A stretch of 64,000 nt of DNA from Sceloporus undulatus (Eukaryota > Chordata > Lepidosauria > Squamata > Phrynosomatidae). Positions within the stretch are counted from its first letter, which is position 1. The number at the start of each line of letters is the position of its first letter. Location: NCBI RefSeq assembly GCF_019175285.1, contig NC_056527.1:115199295-115263294 (forward strand), read 5' to 3'. Made by a program: the position numbers and the translations under genes. The notes beneath the pieces were generated by a model. That model had not been told where the DNA came from, searched no databases, and worked only from the letters and a program-made list of their open reading frames with translations. Below are positions 44,531 through 54,439 of this stretch, one piece after another.

Positions 44531-47500
44531 ATTTCCACGTTGTACCCTTTGCCATGTCCTCCTCTTCCAAGATTTCATGAGGCTAATTTCCTAAAACCTT
44601 TTCTCCCACAGGCGTGCCCTTGGTGTACGAGGCCTTCAACTGGCGCCATGGAGTCTTTGTGGGCACGGCCATGAGATCGGAGTCCACTGCAGCAGCTGAA
44701 CACAAAGGTAAGGGGAAGCCAGGACCCTCACAATTAGCTGGCTTTTTAGATTCAGCAGTATTGTCCTCTTGCTTCTTAAAGCTGAAGCCCTCAGAAGAAG
44801 GGCTCATCTGCAGCCGTGAAACAGCTGCAGAGATCCTTTTAGGTTTTGGGATTTCAAGCAGTGGTGGGAAATTTTGGCCCTCTTGATGTCTTGAAACATG
44901 ACTCTCAAAATTTCTTTCCCTTGGCCATACTGGCCAGGGCTTCTGGAACTAGAAAGCCAGAATTTCTGGAGGACAAGACAGTTGCCCAAGGTCACCCAGT
45001 GATTTCATGGCCAAGATGGGAATCAAATCTTGGTCTCCAGAGTTGGAGTCTAATACGCAAACCACTACTCCACCCTGGCTCTTCTTCTAGCCTTACAGTG
45101 ACTTAAAATTTAAGTTCCACTTTTAGAAATATAGTTTAGGCATCTAAAGAAAAGAAGCAGGTAAAGATGCCAAAAGAATGCAAATACAGAAAATGTCAAG
45201 AGTTCTAGGTGTGAACAATTTTCAGTGTATGAGTTGAGTGTCCCTTATCTGAAATGGGACCAAAAGTGTTTTGGATTTCGGATTGGTTTGGATTTTGGAA
45301 TACACGTATTTGCATATACGCATGTAATGAGATATCTTGGAGATGGAACCTAGGCCTAGACACAAAATTCATTTGTTTTATATACATCTTATACACATAA
45401 CTTGGAGGTAGTTTTATATAATATTTTTAATAATTTTGTGTTTGAAGCAAAGTTTGTGTACACTGAACCATCATGTTACTATCTCAGCCACCTATAAAAA
45501 GTTTTGGTTTTTGAAGTATTTCAGAATTCTGGATGGGGGAGACTCAACCTGTAGCACTCTCTGGAATGCTAGAAATTGGGGAAACAAAGGAAAATTTAGG
45601 GGGGGGGCAGACTTCTTAATGGAGGGGCAATACGCTAATTTCACAAACACCTCTAACTACTCCATGAGTCCCCTGCCCACCAGCTAAAAGGAAATCAGAT
45701 TAATTAACTGACAAGATTTCTGACCCATCTTCAGAAAAGGAACTGCTAAAGGCAACTCACAGTAAAATTAAACTAATGAAGTTAAGCCATGGAACAAGGT
45801 GAAGTTAATTAAAATTTTAAAAAGTGATGGGAATCTACTTTCCAGAGGTTGTTGGACTGCAAGCCCCAACTGCCCCAGCCAATAATGAATGCTGGGAGTT
45901 GCAATCCAACAACATTTGGAAAGGCCACATGATTTCCACCTTTGATTTAAAAGCACAATTTGAAAACACTGCTAAGAATAGCACCGGAGCAGATTAGTAA
46001 CAAGCCTTATTCTTAGCAGTTGGTCCACTGCCCAAAGCCTGCTTGAATACAAAAAAGTCACTCGCTGGAGGGAGGACAATGGGGAGGAGAGCCAACGTAG
46101 CCTTCCTTGCAGCAACCCATGTGCAAGAACAGAATTTAAACAACCTCAAGGGCATTGAAAGCTCCCTGGCAACCCCCTAAAACATCTTTTTGGCTGTAGC
46201 AAAAAAGATGCATTTCATGAAGCCTTGTTATCACCGTGCCTCAAAAGAAAGATTGAACATTGTCATAGTGTTTACTGAACTTCCCACCACCTTTGACAGC
46301 AAACAGGACAGAAATGTCTCACTGGGAGAAATACACAAAGGAGAGAAAAGAAGGCAGAAGACCATCCATTTATCTTGTCCTGTTTATACAGGTCCTCTGT
46401 TTTTGTGGTCTCCAGAACTCCCTAGGTGGTGTGTAGTGTTAGGACAATGTGGCACACTTGGCCTGGAAATGACATGGATGTGGCCACTAGGTGGAACTGG
46501 AATAGAGGTAACCACAGTTCAAGTGGCAGGTGTGCATCATGGGACATCTGATACAACATGCACAGGTGGTGAAGTCAGTCAAGAGGTGCATCATGGGAAA
46601 TGGTATGATGCAACCTACCCTGGGGATGAAACCAGCAAGATTTCATTGGTGGCAAAACACTACATGACTTCACACAAGACCACCAATAAAAGGGAGATAG
46701 TGATTATCTCCTGGGTTGGGTTGTTGTGGTCAGTGACTGGCGGAGCACTTTGACTCTTTGTATATAGAGCTGTGAGTATCCAAGATGGCTGTTTTGATAC
46801 TCTGTGCGATCTTGTATTTAGTTTGGAACAAGTGAATTAAAGCCCTCTTCTTTGAGTGATAGCCTTGCTGTCCAGCAGTGTTTATTTCTGCAAGCCAGGA
46901 GCTCAGGTTTGGTGAGCCTGCATGGGAGGAAATTTTCCTTCTCTGCTTGAAGCCTTTGCAGACGTCTCTCCAAAAGCCTTCTTGTGGCGTCCTGCCTGTG
47001 TGGATCAACATGTAGATAGTGTGGCCCAACATGTAGATAGTGTAGCCACCATTTCCCAGGGTGTGTGTTGCCTCCAAGTTTCCAGGGGTGGTAGTAATGT
47101 AGTCCTCCACTCTTTCAGTTTCCCACTCCTGCTTTAGGTTTGCTGATCGTATATAGACCGAAATCTAACTACTAGTCCCAATTTGAGCAGACCTATTACA
47201 TCAACGGAATTTGTGTGTTGGTTCACTATTCTGAAATTGATTCAGTGCATCTAACTCTAGTTGGAATAGGCAAATTGATTCAGCCCATAGTTTGAAAATG
47301 CAATACTGTAAATGCCTCCATTATTTTTAGAAATATCTCCCAGATGTAGTTAAATCAGGTATCATTTATTTTCACAAGGAAAGCAGACCATCTAGAATAA
47401 GGATTTTTGGTTGGTCATCAATTTTACCTGTACATCCAGATAGATAACTTATTCCCTATGATCAGCCTGATCAGCCTATGAAATAAGAACTAATATTCAA

Positions 47501-49115
47501 ATGTTGTTGCAACACAATCATGAGCCCAACCTTCCCTTCTTAGTTTTTCTAAACAGCATTATTGGGGAAGATGATTACATTTTATTTTATTCGACTTCAA
47601 CCAAAAATGTAGCACACGCATAACCTAGCTCTAGTGAGCATGTACTGAAGAGTTGTTTCAACTCTTAACGTAGCTGATAATGTTCCAGGTGGTGAGGCTA
47701 AATAACTTCCTCAGAAATTTATTCTGGGTTGCTTCCAATTCTATTCAATTAATCAGATCTCATAATTCAGGTCATTACAATGACCCAGAACATATAGTGC
47801 TAAATCAGATTATAGTTTGTTCCATTCTGGCTTGTTGTCTCTAAATGTGCACTTGCCAAAAACCATAGTTTGCTAGCTTGCCAGCACACCAGAAGCTTAA
47901 TCTTGACTTGATTAAACCATGGCTTGCTGTTATGTCAAGACTCAAAACTGTGATCTGTCCCCTTGTTTCTCCCACTGGGAAAAAGTAATTTTCCCTTCAC
48001 CTACAAATACAAACAGGCAAGGTTAATAATAATCTACTTGTAAATGTTCTCCCCCCCCCCCCCCCTACAAAATTGTTCCAGGGTCCTTGTCTTAGTACTA
48101 GATGGATTCAGAGATTGGTAGACAGGTAGCAGTGGAGAAATGAACCCATGGTTCCAGTCAGAAAATGATGAGCTCATGGCTCATATCAGAAAATGGACAG
48201 GTGGAGTTGGATGTAAGAGTAAACCAACAAGCAGGATGACTGTTGCTTCCTAACATTATATTACGCATGTTAAAATTTCTCTTCCACTTCACGGAGGACA
48301 TTCTCCATAGCTGCCCCAGCCCTTTGGAATGCGCTGCCCACAGAGCTCCGCTTGTCTACCACCCTGGCCCAATTTAGGAAGGACCTTAAAACCTTCCTAT
48401 TCCAACAGGCATTCCCCGAATAAATATCCTGTGGGCCTCCCTCCTCTTCCGTGGCCAAGAGGTTGGGCTACGGGGCTTTTTCCTGTTATTTTCTAGAAGT
48501 GTTGATGTAATTGTATGGTTTTAATCTTCTTGTATTGTTAATATGGATTGTGTGTGTTTTAATTCTCTGTAAGCCGCCCTGATCGTTGGAAGGGCGGGGT
48601 ATAAATAAATTTTTTATTTATTTATTATTATTTCTTCTTCCCCCTACCCATTAATTTTAGGTAAAGTCATCATGCATGACCCCTTTGCCATGCGCCCTTT
48701 CTTTGGTTACAACTTTGGCCGCTACCTCGAGCACTGGTTGAGCATGGAGGAGCGCAAGGGTGTTCGCCTTCCCAAGATTTTCCATGTCAACTGGTTCCGC
48801 AAGGATGCTGCCGGGAACTTCTTGTGGCCGGGCTTTGGCGAAAACTCCCGTGTCCTTGACTGGATCTTCCGCCGTGTTGACGGAGAAGAGAGCGCCAAGG
48901 AGACGCCAATCGGGTACATCCCAAAAGAAGGTGCTTTAGACATGAAGGGTCTAACCAAGGTGAACTTTGAGGAGCTGTTCTCACTGCCCAAAGATTTCTG
49001 GGAACAAGAAGTGCGGGAAATCAGGCAGTACCTAACAGAACAAGTACCCGACGATCTGCCCAAGGAAGTCATGAAGGAACTGGAGGCTTTGGAGAGCCGG
49101 GTTAAGAGGATGTGA
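34081..49115 (+). CDS. PCK2: PCK2, mitochondrial PEP carboxykinase (GTP), exons 2-10
   Basis: It converts oxaloacetate and GTP to phosphoenolpyruvate, CO2 and GDP in the mitochondrial matrix. Nine exons: 34081-34326, 34508-34692, 36520-36723, 38661-38848, 41366-41528, 42160-42378, 44264-44401, 44612-44707, 48661-49115 (TGA). All introns are GT...AG, and every phase matches. The exons encode about 630 residues; the human protein has 640. Visible motifs are ARVES (substrate Arg), [18 protein letters not shown] (metal His), the P-loop [12 protein letters not shown] with the active-site Cys, VGDDIAWM (metal Asp), NSRFC and FGGRRP (substrate Args), the lid segment [10 protein letters not shown], and [19 protein letters not shown] (guanine site). 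[12 protein letters not shown] and [12 protein letters not shown] favour PCK2 over PCK1, as does the DCAF11 neighbour. The first exon, with the start of the transit peptide, is not securely located. Confidence 0.97.
34385..34480 (+). repeat. Intronic repeat X, copy 1 (PCK2 intron 2)
   Basis: CTGTGCAAATTTGGGGAGTG and TCTGTGGAGCC then AATACTTGGATTGCAGGCAT are shared with introns 3 and 5. Here no 5S-SINE follows. Confidence 0.5.
34755..34842. mobile_element. Fold-back element FB2 (PCK2 intron 3)
   Basis: GTGTTGTTGGACTGCAGCTC and CCCATCAGCCTC pair loosely with GGGGTGCTGGGAGTTGATGA. The right arm is cut short. Confidence 0.55.
35705..35769 (-). repeat. Sauria SINE head fragment (PCK2 intron 3)
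   Basis: CTGGTCTCTAAAGTCATAGT and CAAGCCACTATGCCACACTG are the tRNA-like head only. Confidence 0.65.
36040..36376 (-). repeat. Repeat X plus 5S-rRNA-derived SINE (PCK2 intron 3)
   Basis: 36,040-36,150 is repeat X (TGTGGAGCCACCTCTTGGCA). 36,155-36,376 is a minus-strand SINE with a Bov-B-like tail (GTGCCTTCAAGTCACCTGTC) and a head clearly derived from 5S rRNA (CTCCCATCCAAGTACTAACC, TGCTTAGCTTCCAAGATCAG). It is a retroposon, not a 5S gene. Confidence 0.75.
37078..37412 (-). mobile_element. Tigger-like MITE M2, copy 2 (PCK2 intron 4)
   Basis: GGCTGGGTCTTCCTTATCC at the left and GGGAGATTCAACCTG at the right are inverted ends, with TA on both sides. The interior carries GATAGTTCAGTGTACACAAA and TCTCCAAGATATCTCATTAT. 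Confidence 0.7.
38311..38538. mobile_element. Second Tigger-like MITE family (PCK2 intron 4)
   Basis: TACAGTCGACCCACTGTATC at the left and GATACCAAAGGCCCACTGTA at the right, both with TA. The inside has GGATTCAAACATCCATGGCT and GGGGGGTCCTGGAACCAAAC. This resembles the widespread pogo-type elements that begin CAGTCGNCCC. It lies 120 bp before exon 5. Confidence 0.65.
38945..39268 (-). repeat. Repeat X plus 5S-rRNA-derived SINE (PCK2 intron 5)
   Basis: 38,955-39,040 is repeat X (TTATGGAGCCACCTATTGAC). 39,043-39,268 is the 5S-headed SINE (GGTCTCCTACCAAATATTAA, CTGCTTAGCTTCCAAGATAA). The arrangement is the same as in intron 3. Confidence 0.7.
39393..39626 (-). repeat. Sauria-type SINE (PCK2 intron 5)
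   Basis: A complete minus-strand copy, from GTTGTTGTTGTCTGTCTTCA to AAACCATTATACCATGCTGG. Confidence 0.85.
40180..40410 (+). repeat. Unclassified repeat U2, unoccupied copy (PCK2 intron 5)
   Basis: CTCAGCTAGAAGAGCATCAG, GCAAAGACTCTTGG, CTCACCCTCCACTTTGCATC and TGCTAGAAGCAAG match the flanks of the solo LTR at 12,750-13,212 and run through without it. Confidence 0.6.
40420..40545 (-). mobile_element. CR1 LINE 3' end (PCK2 intron 5)
   Basis: AGAATAATTGAATCTTAGAG, GGCCATCCAGTCCAACCCCC and GCATCCCTGACAGATGGGCA identify the conserved 3' end of CR1. It is truncated at about 125 bp. Confidence 0.8.
41645..41998 (+). repeat. Sauria SINE head pieces and an FB2 element (PCK2 intron 6)
   Basis: 41,646-41,735 is a + strand head (AATGTGGTATAGTGGTTTGT). 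41,800-41,885 is FB2 (CAGATGTGGCAGGACCACTA, GAATGTTGGGAGTTGTAGTC). 41,920-41,998 is another diverged head (GAGTACTGGACTGAGACACG). Confidence 0.5.
42525..42775 (+). mobile_element. Tigger-like MITE M2, copy 3 (PCK2 intron 7)
   Basis: TACAAGTTGAGTCTCCCTTA at the left with TA. The inside has TTCATTTATGTTTCATATAC and TTGTGTACACTGGACCATCA. The right end is cut where an R2 copy begins. Confidence 0.7.
42780..42912 (+). repeat. Interspersed repeat R2 (PCK2 intron 7)
   Basis: CTGTGTTAGTCTGTAGAATC, GCACCTTTGAGACTAGCTGA and CAGTCTACTTCCTCAGATGC identify it. Confidence 0.65.
42913..44263. other. Rest of PCK2 intron 7, little recognised
   Basis: No exon-like frame. A stretch near 43,030 resembles other GGGCCACG...TTTTCCTC repeat debris also present near 16,750. 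The rest appears unique. Confidence 0.35.
44487..44532. repeat. CT and CA microsatellite (PCK2 intron 8)
   Basis: A C run and CT units are followed by about 12 CA units, about 80 bp before the exon 9 acceptor. Confidence 0.9.
44955..45083 (-). repeat. Sauria SINE, truncated (PCK2 intron 9)
   Basis: GTTGCCCAAGGTCACCCAGT to AAACCACTACTCCACCCTGG, with the tail missing. Confidence 0.7.
45230..45554 (+). mobile_element. Tigger-like MITE M2, copy 4 (PCK2 intron 9)
   Basis: GAGTTGAGTGTCCCTTATCT at the left and GGGGGAGACTCAACCTG at the right, with TA on both sides. Most of the consensus interior is present, including GAGATATCTTGGAGATGG. Confidence 0.75.
45838..45926. mobile_element. Fold-back element FB2 (PCK2 intron 9)
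   Basis: CCAGAGGTTGTTGGACTGCA pairs with TGCAATCCAACAACATTTGG. Confidence 0.7.
46437..47031. mobile_element. Solo LTR candidate (PCK2 intron 9)
   Basis: The segment starts TGTTAGGAC and ends CCCAACA, with TGTAG on both sides (46,432-46,436 and 47,032-47,036). A nearby 21-bp tandem repeat gives an alternative end at 47,010, also followed by TGTAG. A TATA-like GTATATAGAG (46,760) and ATTAAA downstream would suit LTR signals on the + strand. No internal retroelement sequence is visible. The family is not determined and the age appears moderate. Confidence 0.5.
47037..48255. other. Rest of PCK2 intron 9, little recognised
   Basis: AT-rich with a C run at 48,051-48,065. No exon or clear repeat was identified. 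Confidence 0.35.
48262..48630 (+). mobile_element. LINE 3' end (L2/CR1-like) beside the PCK2 exon 10 acceptor
   Basis: The + strand keeps remnants of the C-terminal motif ([17 protein letters not shown], then [11 protein letters not shown]). The tail carries GTAAGCCGCCCTGATCGTTG, GAAGGGCGGGGTATAAATAA and T/A repeats. It ends about 30 bp before exon 10. The exact LINE clade is not certain. Confidence 0.65.
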
Positions 49116-49131
49116 GGGACCTGAAAATAAA
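49116..49131 (+). terminator. PCK2 3' UTR start and AATAAA signal
   Basis: AATAAA lies at 49,126-49,131, only 11 bases after the stop codon. A further, distal signal may be used, because such a short 3' UTR would be unusual. Confidence 0.5.
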
Positions 49132-50630
49132 AGAAAAAAGAACCAAAGACACATTCCCCTGTATCTCCTGTCGGGAGAAGGAGGAGGTGACTGGGAGCTT
49201 GTTTACAGACTTATCTTTCCCCACTTCTGACCAGCTAAGCCTCTCTGGCCATCAGGAGTCAACCATCTTGTCTCCATGGTCATGAGGTGACCATCTTGCC
49301 TCCAGGCAACCTGAATTTTACCTGTTTTCTTGTGTGTCTCTGTTTTCTTGATTCATCTGCTTTATGTCCTTCTCCTTTACCACTATCATTCCTTGATTGT
49401 AGGGAAACAAGGCAGAAATCATCTGCTTTCATGTTTTCATCAGTTTTATGTTGGTTCTCCTTTGAGTCGGCTTTTCTTGTCTATGTATCATTCTTGTTAC
49501 AAAATAGTTTTTGTCCTTTCACAGTCCTTTCTGGTGAAAGACTTTAGGCTGAAAAAGTGCTTGGGAGGAAGGTATGATGGAAAGCTTTGGTGGAAAGAGA
49601 CACCATAAGATTGCCCAGTGAGTGTTCTCTAATTCCAATATTAGTCACTGTTAGTTGTACATCCAGAAGTAATGGAAGCTCTGCCATCAGTAGGTCTTCA
49701 AAGGAGATGTACTTTCCTTAGCAAAATCTTCTTATTTGGTACCACAAATTCAACTTAACAGTTAGGTGCTAATCTTTAGGTTCTAGACCTGTTGCTATTA
49801 GTATCAGTAACCGGAATATGGGATGGGTTCCACCACATTTAGATAACCTTTCCTTCTAGTTCCTTTGAACCATATGAACATATGATGCTGCCTTATACTG
49901 AGTCAGACCATTGGTCTATCTAACTACCACTAGTAAGTTGCTAATTTATGCCATTGGGCCATCATGTGATATAAGTGACAGTTTGTGGGACTGCTTTCTA
50001 GTGCCTATCAGAGATGTAGTATACCTCCACTAGCCTGACTAATTGTATGACTTGTAAATTCTGTAAGTGTGGAACATGCTGGCAGTTGCTTTTCTGTCAT
50101 AGGAAGCAAATCAACTCTTCGGAAGTTCACAAGAACCTTATGAAACCACATTGTGTTGGATCAGATCATTAGTCAATCTAATCTTATCCAACCAGCATGA
50201 TCAACTGACTTAATCCTTTCTCATTGTTCTCTGGCTCTCAGATTTTATACCTATACTCTGATTTTATCTCCAGTACTGTAGTCACCCCTTGGGGAAGTGC
50301 ATCTGTATAGTATCACATTTTTATGTTTCACAGAATTCAGTTGTCCATCTGCCAAGCAGATGCAAAACATAATATTCCCTTCAGAGATGTGAGTTCCTCT
50401 CAACTTAAATTTGTTTGAGGAAAATTAATAACTTTATCAAAATTCACTTGAGTTAATCCATCCAACAAATTCTAGCAAGAGAGTGGTATAGATATTAGAG
50501 TAAACCAGATATTTCTTCATCTATGCTTCTCAACATATATACCCTAGGTCCTAGGACATGGTCTCACATACTTAACAGGACAGTTATGAAGACAAATGAG
50601 ATACAAGCAATAACTATCCTTTGTATACAA
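49132..50630. other. Intergenic, mostly unique
   Basis: A repeat fragment at about 49,868-49,945 (CATATGATGCTGCCTTATAC, GAGTCAGACCATTGGTCTAT) belongs to a family common in reptiles. A weaker relative lies near 50,130. Otherwise nothing was recognised. Part may be distal PCK2 3' UTR. Confidence 0.4.
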
Positions 50631-50634
50631 AGGC

Positions 50635-50722
50635 ATATTGAAGATCCTTTGAGACTAACTGTGCGAAAGAAGTTGTAGCATAACCTTTCATAGACCTCCT
50701 CAGGTCTGCTCCCTCATACAGG
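50635..50722 (+). repeat. Interspersed repeat R2, diverged
   Basis: GATCCTTTGAGACTAACTGT and TTTCATAGACCTCCTCAGGT match the R2 core. Confidence 0.5.
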
Positions 50723-51224
50723 TATTGGCAGAATTTTGGTTCCACCTTAGTTTAGATGCATCATCCATTTTATCTGAATTTGACAAGGATCCTATTTACC
50801 TAACCAAAGGTCATCTACAATTCTAATCATCCCTGTCTCACCTCACGTTCCATTGTTAACCATCCTTTTCCTTCTGCACAGCCTTTGGAATAGGAGTGGG
50901 TAAAGAGTGGCCCTCCTGAGGCCCCCTAGATTGTTTTTGTGGCCTTTATCCCTTCCACATTTGTCCCACCACCCTTTTTTTTTTTTCCTCATAGAAAAGG
51001 GTGATCTACTTCCCTGGGAAGCATCTAGTAGTGACAAGTTGCCTTTTAAATAGGTTGCAGTCCCTTCTCTTTACTGTTCAACATAAAAAAAATAGCCATT
51101 TCTCGAAACCAGAAGTGGACTTCTGACCACTTCCTTATGTACTTGGTTGGTTTTGGGTTTTAGCATTTTTGGCAGTCCCTGGAGGGTCCTGGGATAAATA
51201 ATTGGCCTCTGGACCCACCACAGC

Positions 51225-51451
51225 TGTTTTTTTGGGTGCCTTCAAATCATTTCTGACTTACGGCAACCCTAAGGCAAGACTATCACAGGCTTTTCTTGGC
51301 AAGATTTGTTCAGGGTTGTCGGTTTTTTGCCAGTGCCTCCCTCTGAGGCTGTGAGGGTGTCTTAAGTCACCCAGTGGGTTTCCATGGATGAATGGGGACC
51401 ATGGTCTCCAAAGTTTGTCCAATGCTCAAACCACTACACCGTGCTGGCTCC
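51225..51451 (-). repeat. Sauria-type SINE
   Basis: A complete minus-strand copy, GGTGCCTTCAAATCATTTCT to AAACCACTACACCGTGCTGG. Confidence 0.85.
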
Positions 51452-52415
51452 GGACCCACCACAGTTGCCTGGGCCAATTATCATGCCCATTAATATTTCG
51501 TAACATTACATTAGCACAGGCAATAGCCAGGCGATTTTTAGCCTATTATGTTTCTTAGGATATCCAGCAAAAAGTGTGAATTGCATAATGCACCGTCTTC
51601 CCACTTAGGACAAGTGGGTGAATCTGTTACAGCTTGTCAGCAAATAATGGCCATCCACTAGTTATCAGGTATGGTGTCATTTTGACTGGTGCTCATTGTG
51701 ATAGTTTAATAGCTACCCACCTTTACATTCCTGTATGTGGACCTTGATTGGTGGAGTTACTGTACTCCCTCTCCTCAGCTGTTTTAAGCCCATGCTTGAA
51801 TGGAGTTCACCTGTGTTTCAATGTATTACCATATGCAACGGATTAATGGGCTTTCTGTTTCTTCCTCTCCACCTTTGCCAGAACTTCAGGGTGAGGATGG
51901 CAGGAACCTTTCAGCTATGTTCAGTGAGTGGTGATGTTTCAACCAGTAATGAGGCGGCTGCTGGAAGGAAACCCAAAAACATGAGATAGATATTTGAATG
52001 CAATTTAATTTGGTTTTTTTATAAAATAAATAAAATTAAATGCATACTATTTTATTAATAACAAACATGAATGAGAATAAAAGTATCAAGAAATAAAAGG
52101 ATGTGGGTGTTCTTTTGCCGGTATTGATCCCTTATCAATGGGGCATATTCAAAGAGTTTTTCCAAGAGTTTTGAAGGAACATCAAAAATTTTCCAAGAGT
52201 TTTCCAAGATTTCCCAAGAGTTTTGAAGGTTCATCCATAATACTCCTGTTAAACCTGTTTGAAAAGCTGGGTTAACTGTCTCTGCAATCTCTGGAAGATG
52301 AAGTGCTGTAAGTTTGCTTTTAAAGAATAGAGGACAGGTCCCTGATCCGGGGGGGGGGGGGGGGCAATAATCAATAATTAATTACTTATTTGGCTGGGAG
52401 CAGCTGTAAATGCTT
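51452..52415. other. Intergenic, nothing recognised
   Basis: Contains repeated TTTCCAAGAGTTTT motifs near 52,155-52,230 (a short tandem repeat) and a G run at 52,350-52,364. No coding signature. Confidence 0.4.
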
Positions 52416-52417
52416 TG

Positions 52418-52495
52418 AGCCTCCTAGTCGTGTTGGACTTATGGCAATGCTAAAATGACTCTATCACGGGGTGTTCATTTCTTGGCAAGATTTGG
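52418..52495 (-). repeat. Sauria SINE tail fragment
   Basis: TGTTGGACTTATGGCAATGC and TTTCTTGGCAAGATTT mark the Bov-B-like tail only. Confidence 0.55.
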
Positions 52496-52689
52496 ATGCT
52501 CTTCAAGGAAAGCTCCACATACAGCACATTGTAGTAGTCAAGATTGAAACTTATCAGAGCATAACACTGTCATCAGGTTATTCCACTCCAGCATAACCTG
52601 GTTAATCTGTCAGCATACAAAGACTTTTTGCTTTCAGGGACTGTTTCTAACAAACACATATGTATTCGTGTAGAAAACACGCAAGTGTA

Positions 52690-53042
52690 GCTGTGTTGGC
52701 CATTTAGCTGAGCAAATTCAAACAAAAATCCACCAAACAGTGATACCGTTATTGGTTAACCAAAGTGCACAATATACTTGTTGCAAGCTTTTGAAGCTCC
52801 ATGGCTGCTTCTTCAGGGAAGGTGTCACAAACAAAACAGGAGAAAAGCAATTGGAGATGTCAGTCAGAAACAACATTATGCAGACATCTGACTAACATCT
52901 CCAATTGTTTTTCTCCTGTTTTGCTAGTGACACTTTGCCTGAAGAAGCAGCAGCCATGGAGCTTCGAAAGCTTGCAACAAGTATATTGTGCATTTCAGTG
53001 AACCAATAATGGTATTGTTGTTTGGTGGATTTTTGTCTGACA
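52690..53042. mobile_element. R1 in full fold-back form
   Basis: The left half (GTGATACCGTTATTGGTTAA, TTGCAAGCTTTTGAAGCTCC, CAATTGGAGATGTCAGTCAG) is mirrored by the right half (CTGACTAACATCTCCAATTG, GGAGCTTCGAAAGCTTGCAA, AATAATGGTATTGTTGTTTG). It is about 350 bp with a short loop near 52,870, and shows the complete structure of the R1 family. Confidence 0.75.
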
Positions 53043-53509
53043 CCTAGCAGTGTGTTAGGCTGTAATATTAACTGCTTCTTAGAATTACTGTGGTTCTTTT
53101 AAATTGTTTTTAATGTTACACATAGTTCAACCAGCTGTTAATATTTATTCCATGTACATGGTGCCAATCTCCTGGCATGATGGGACCCAAGGCGGCTCAG
53201 AATGCTAAAAACAACATCAGCTGAAAACCTAACAGTCAAAATGAAATCTCAGCTTTTTAAAAATCATCGTATTAAGAGCCCATCTTTTGTATTTAGTGTC
53301 TAATTTACACCCCAGTTCTAGTCCAGGAAGGGGCCTGAGGTGAGTTACCAGGAGGCTGAAACAACACAGATACACACTTGATGAAAGGAAGTTTTTAAAG
53401 ATTAAATTAGCTGTGATGTTAGAAACATCAATAATTAAAACATCATAAAATCGTTTTAAAGCATAACAAGGCAGATAAAAGTGCATCACGCACATGATGG
53501 TTTTTTAAA

Positions 53510-54330
53510 ATCGTAGAAATAACCCAATTTGAGACCGCTTTAACTACCTTGGCTCAGTGTTAAGGAATCCTGGGAATTGTAGTTTCCTATGCCACCAGAG
53601 CTCTCTAACAGAGAAGGCTAAATGTCTCCCAAAACTACAGTTCCCAGAATTCCCTAGCATTGAGCCAGGGCAGTTAAAGTGGACTCAAACAGGATTGTTT
53701 CTGCAGTGTGTTTTGGACCTAACTTGAACAGCTACAGGTATAAAACACACCGCATAAATAACCCAGTTTGAGGCCACTTTAACTGCCCTGGCAAAGTGCT
53801 AGGGAATCCTGGAAAGTGTAGTTTATTGTGGCACTAGAGCTCTCTCTGGCAGAGAAAGCGCAGTGTCTCACAAAACTAGTTTCCAGTATTCCCCAGCATT
53901 GAGCCAGGGCAGTAAAAGCGGCCTCAAACTGGGTTATTTCTGCAGCGTAGATGCAGCCCTAGTCTGAGAATTCACGTGTTTATGGAACGTGTGAGTTCCT
54001 TTTGCACTTTGAGGAGAAGGGTGTTGTGGACCACGGCTAAAAATACCCCCACTTGGTGGCAGGACAAGGCTTCGTGTGAAGTGTAAAATTATCACACTAC
54101 GGTGCAAAACACACTGCAGAAATAATCCAGTTTGAGACGGCTTTAACTCCTCTAAGTTCTAGGGAATCCTGGGAACTGTAGTTCATCGTGGCACCAGACC
54201 TCTCTCTGACAGAAAAGTTTAAATGTCTCACAGAACTACAGTTCCCAGAATTCCCTAGCATTCAACCAGGGCAGTTAAAGTGGTCTCAAACTGGATTATT
54301 TCTACAGTGTGTTTTGGACCTAAATGAGGT
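53510..54330. mobile_element. Three FB1 fold-back MITEs in a row
   Basis: Copies lie at about 53,510-53,722, 53,748-53,952 and 54,113-54,317. Each has TTTGAGRCCRCTTTAACT-like left arms, TCCTGGGAATTGTAGTTT-like cores and TTATTTCTGCAG right arms. The third ends about 120 bp before the CpG island. Confidence 0.75.
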
Positions 54331-54439
54331 GACATTTTCAAATACTGTAACCTGCGTCAAAGTTTCTCTTTTTTAAAACAAATCCTCTCAGACCTCTGAG
54401 GAGACATTACTCTTATCGTAAAAATTACTCTTATCAATC

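Noticed and set aside
46190-46753. Plus-strand frame of 187 residues in PCK2 intron 9
   Set aside because: It runs from intronic DNA into the solo-LTR candidate, lacks a known domain, and no other coding evidence surrounds it.
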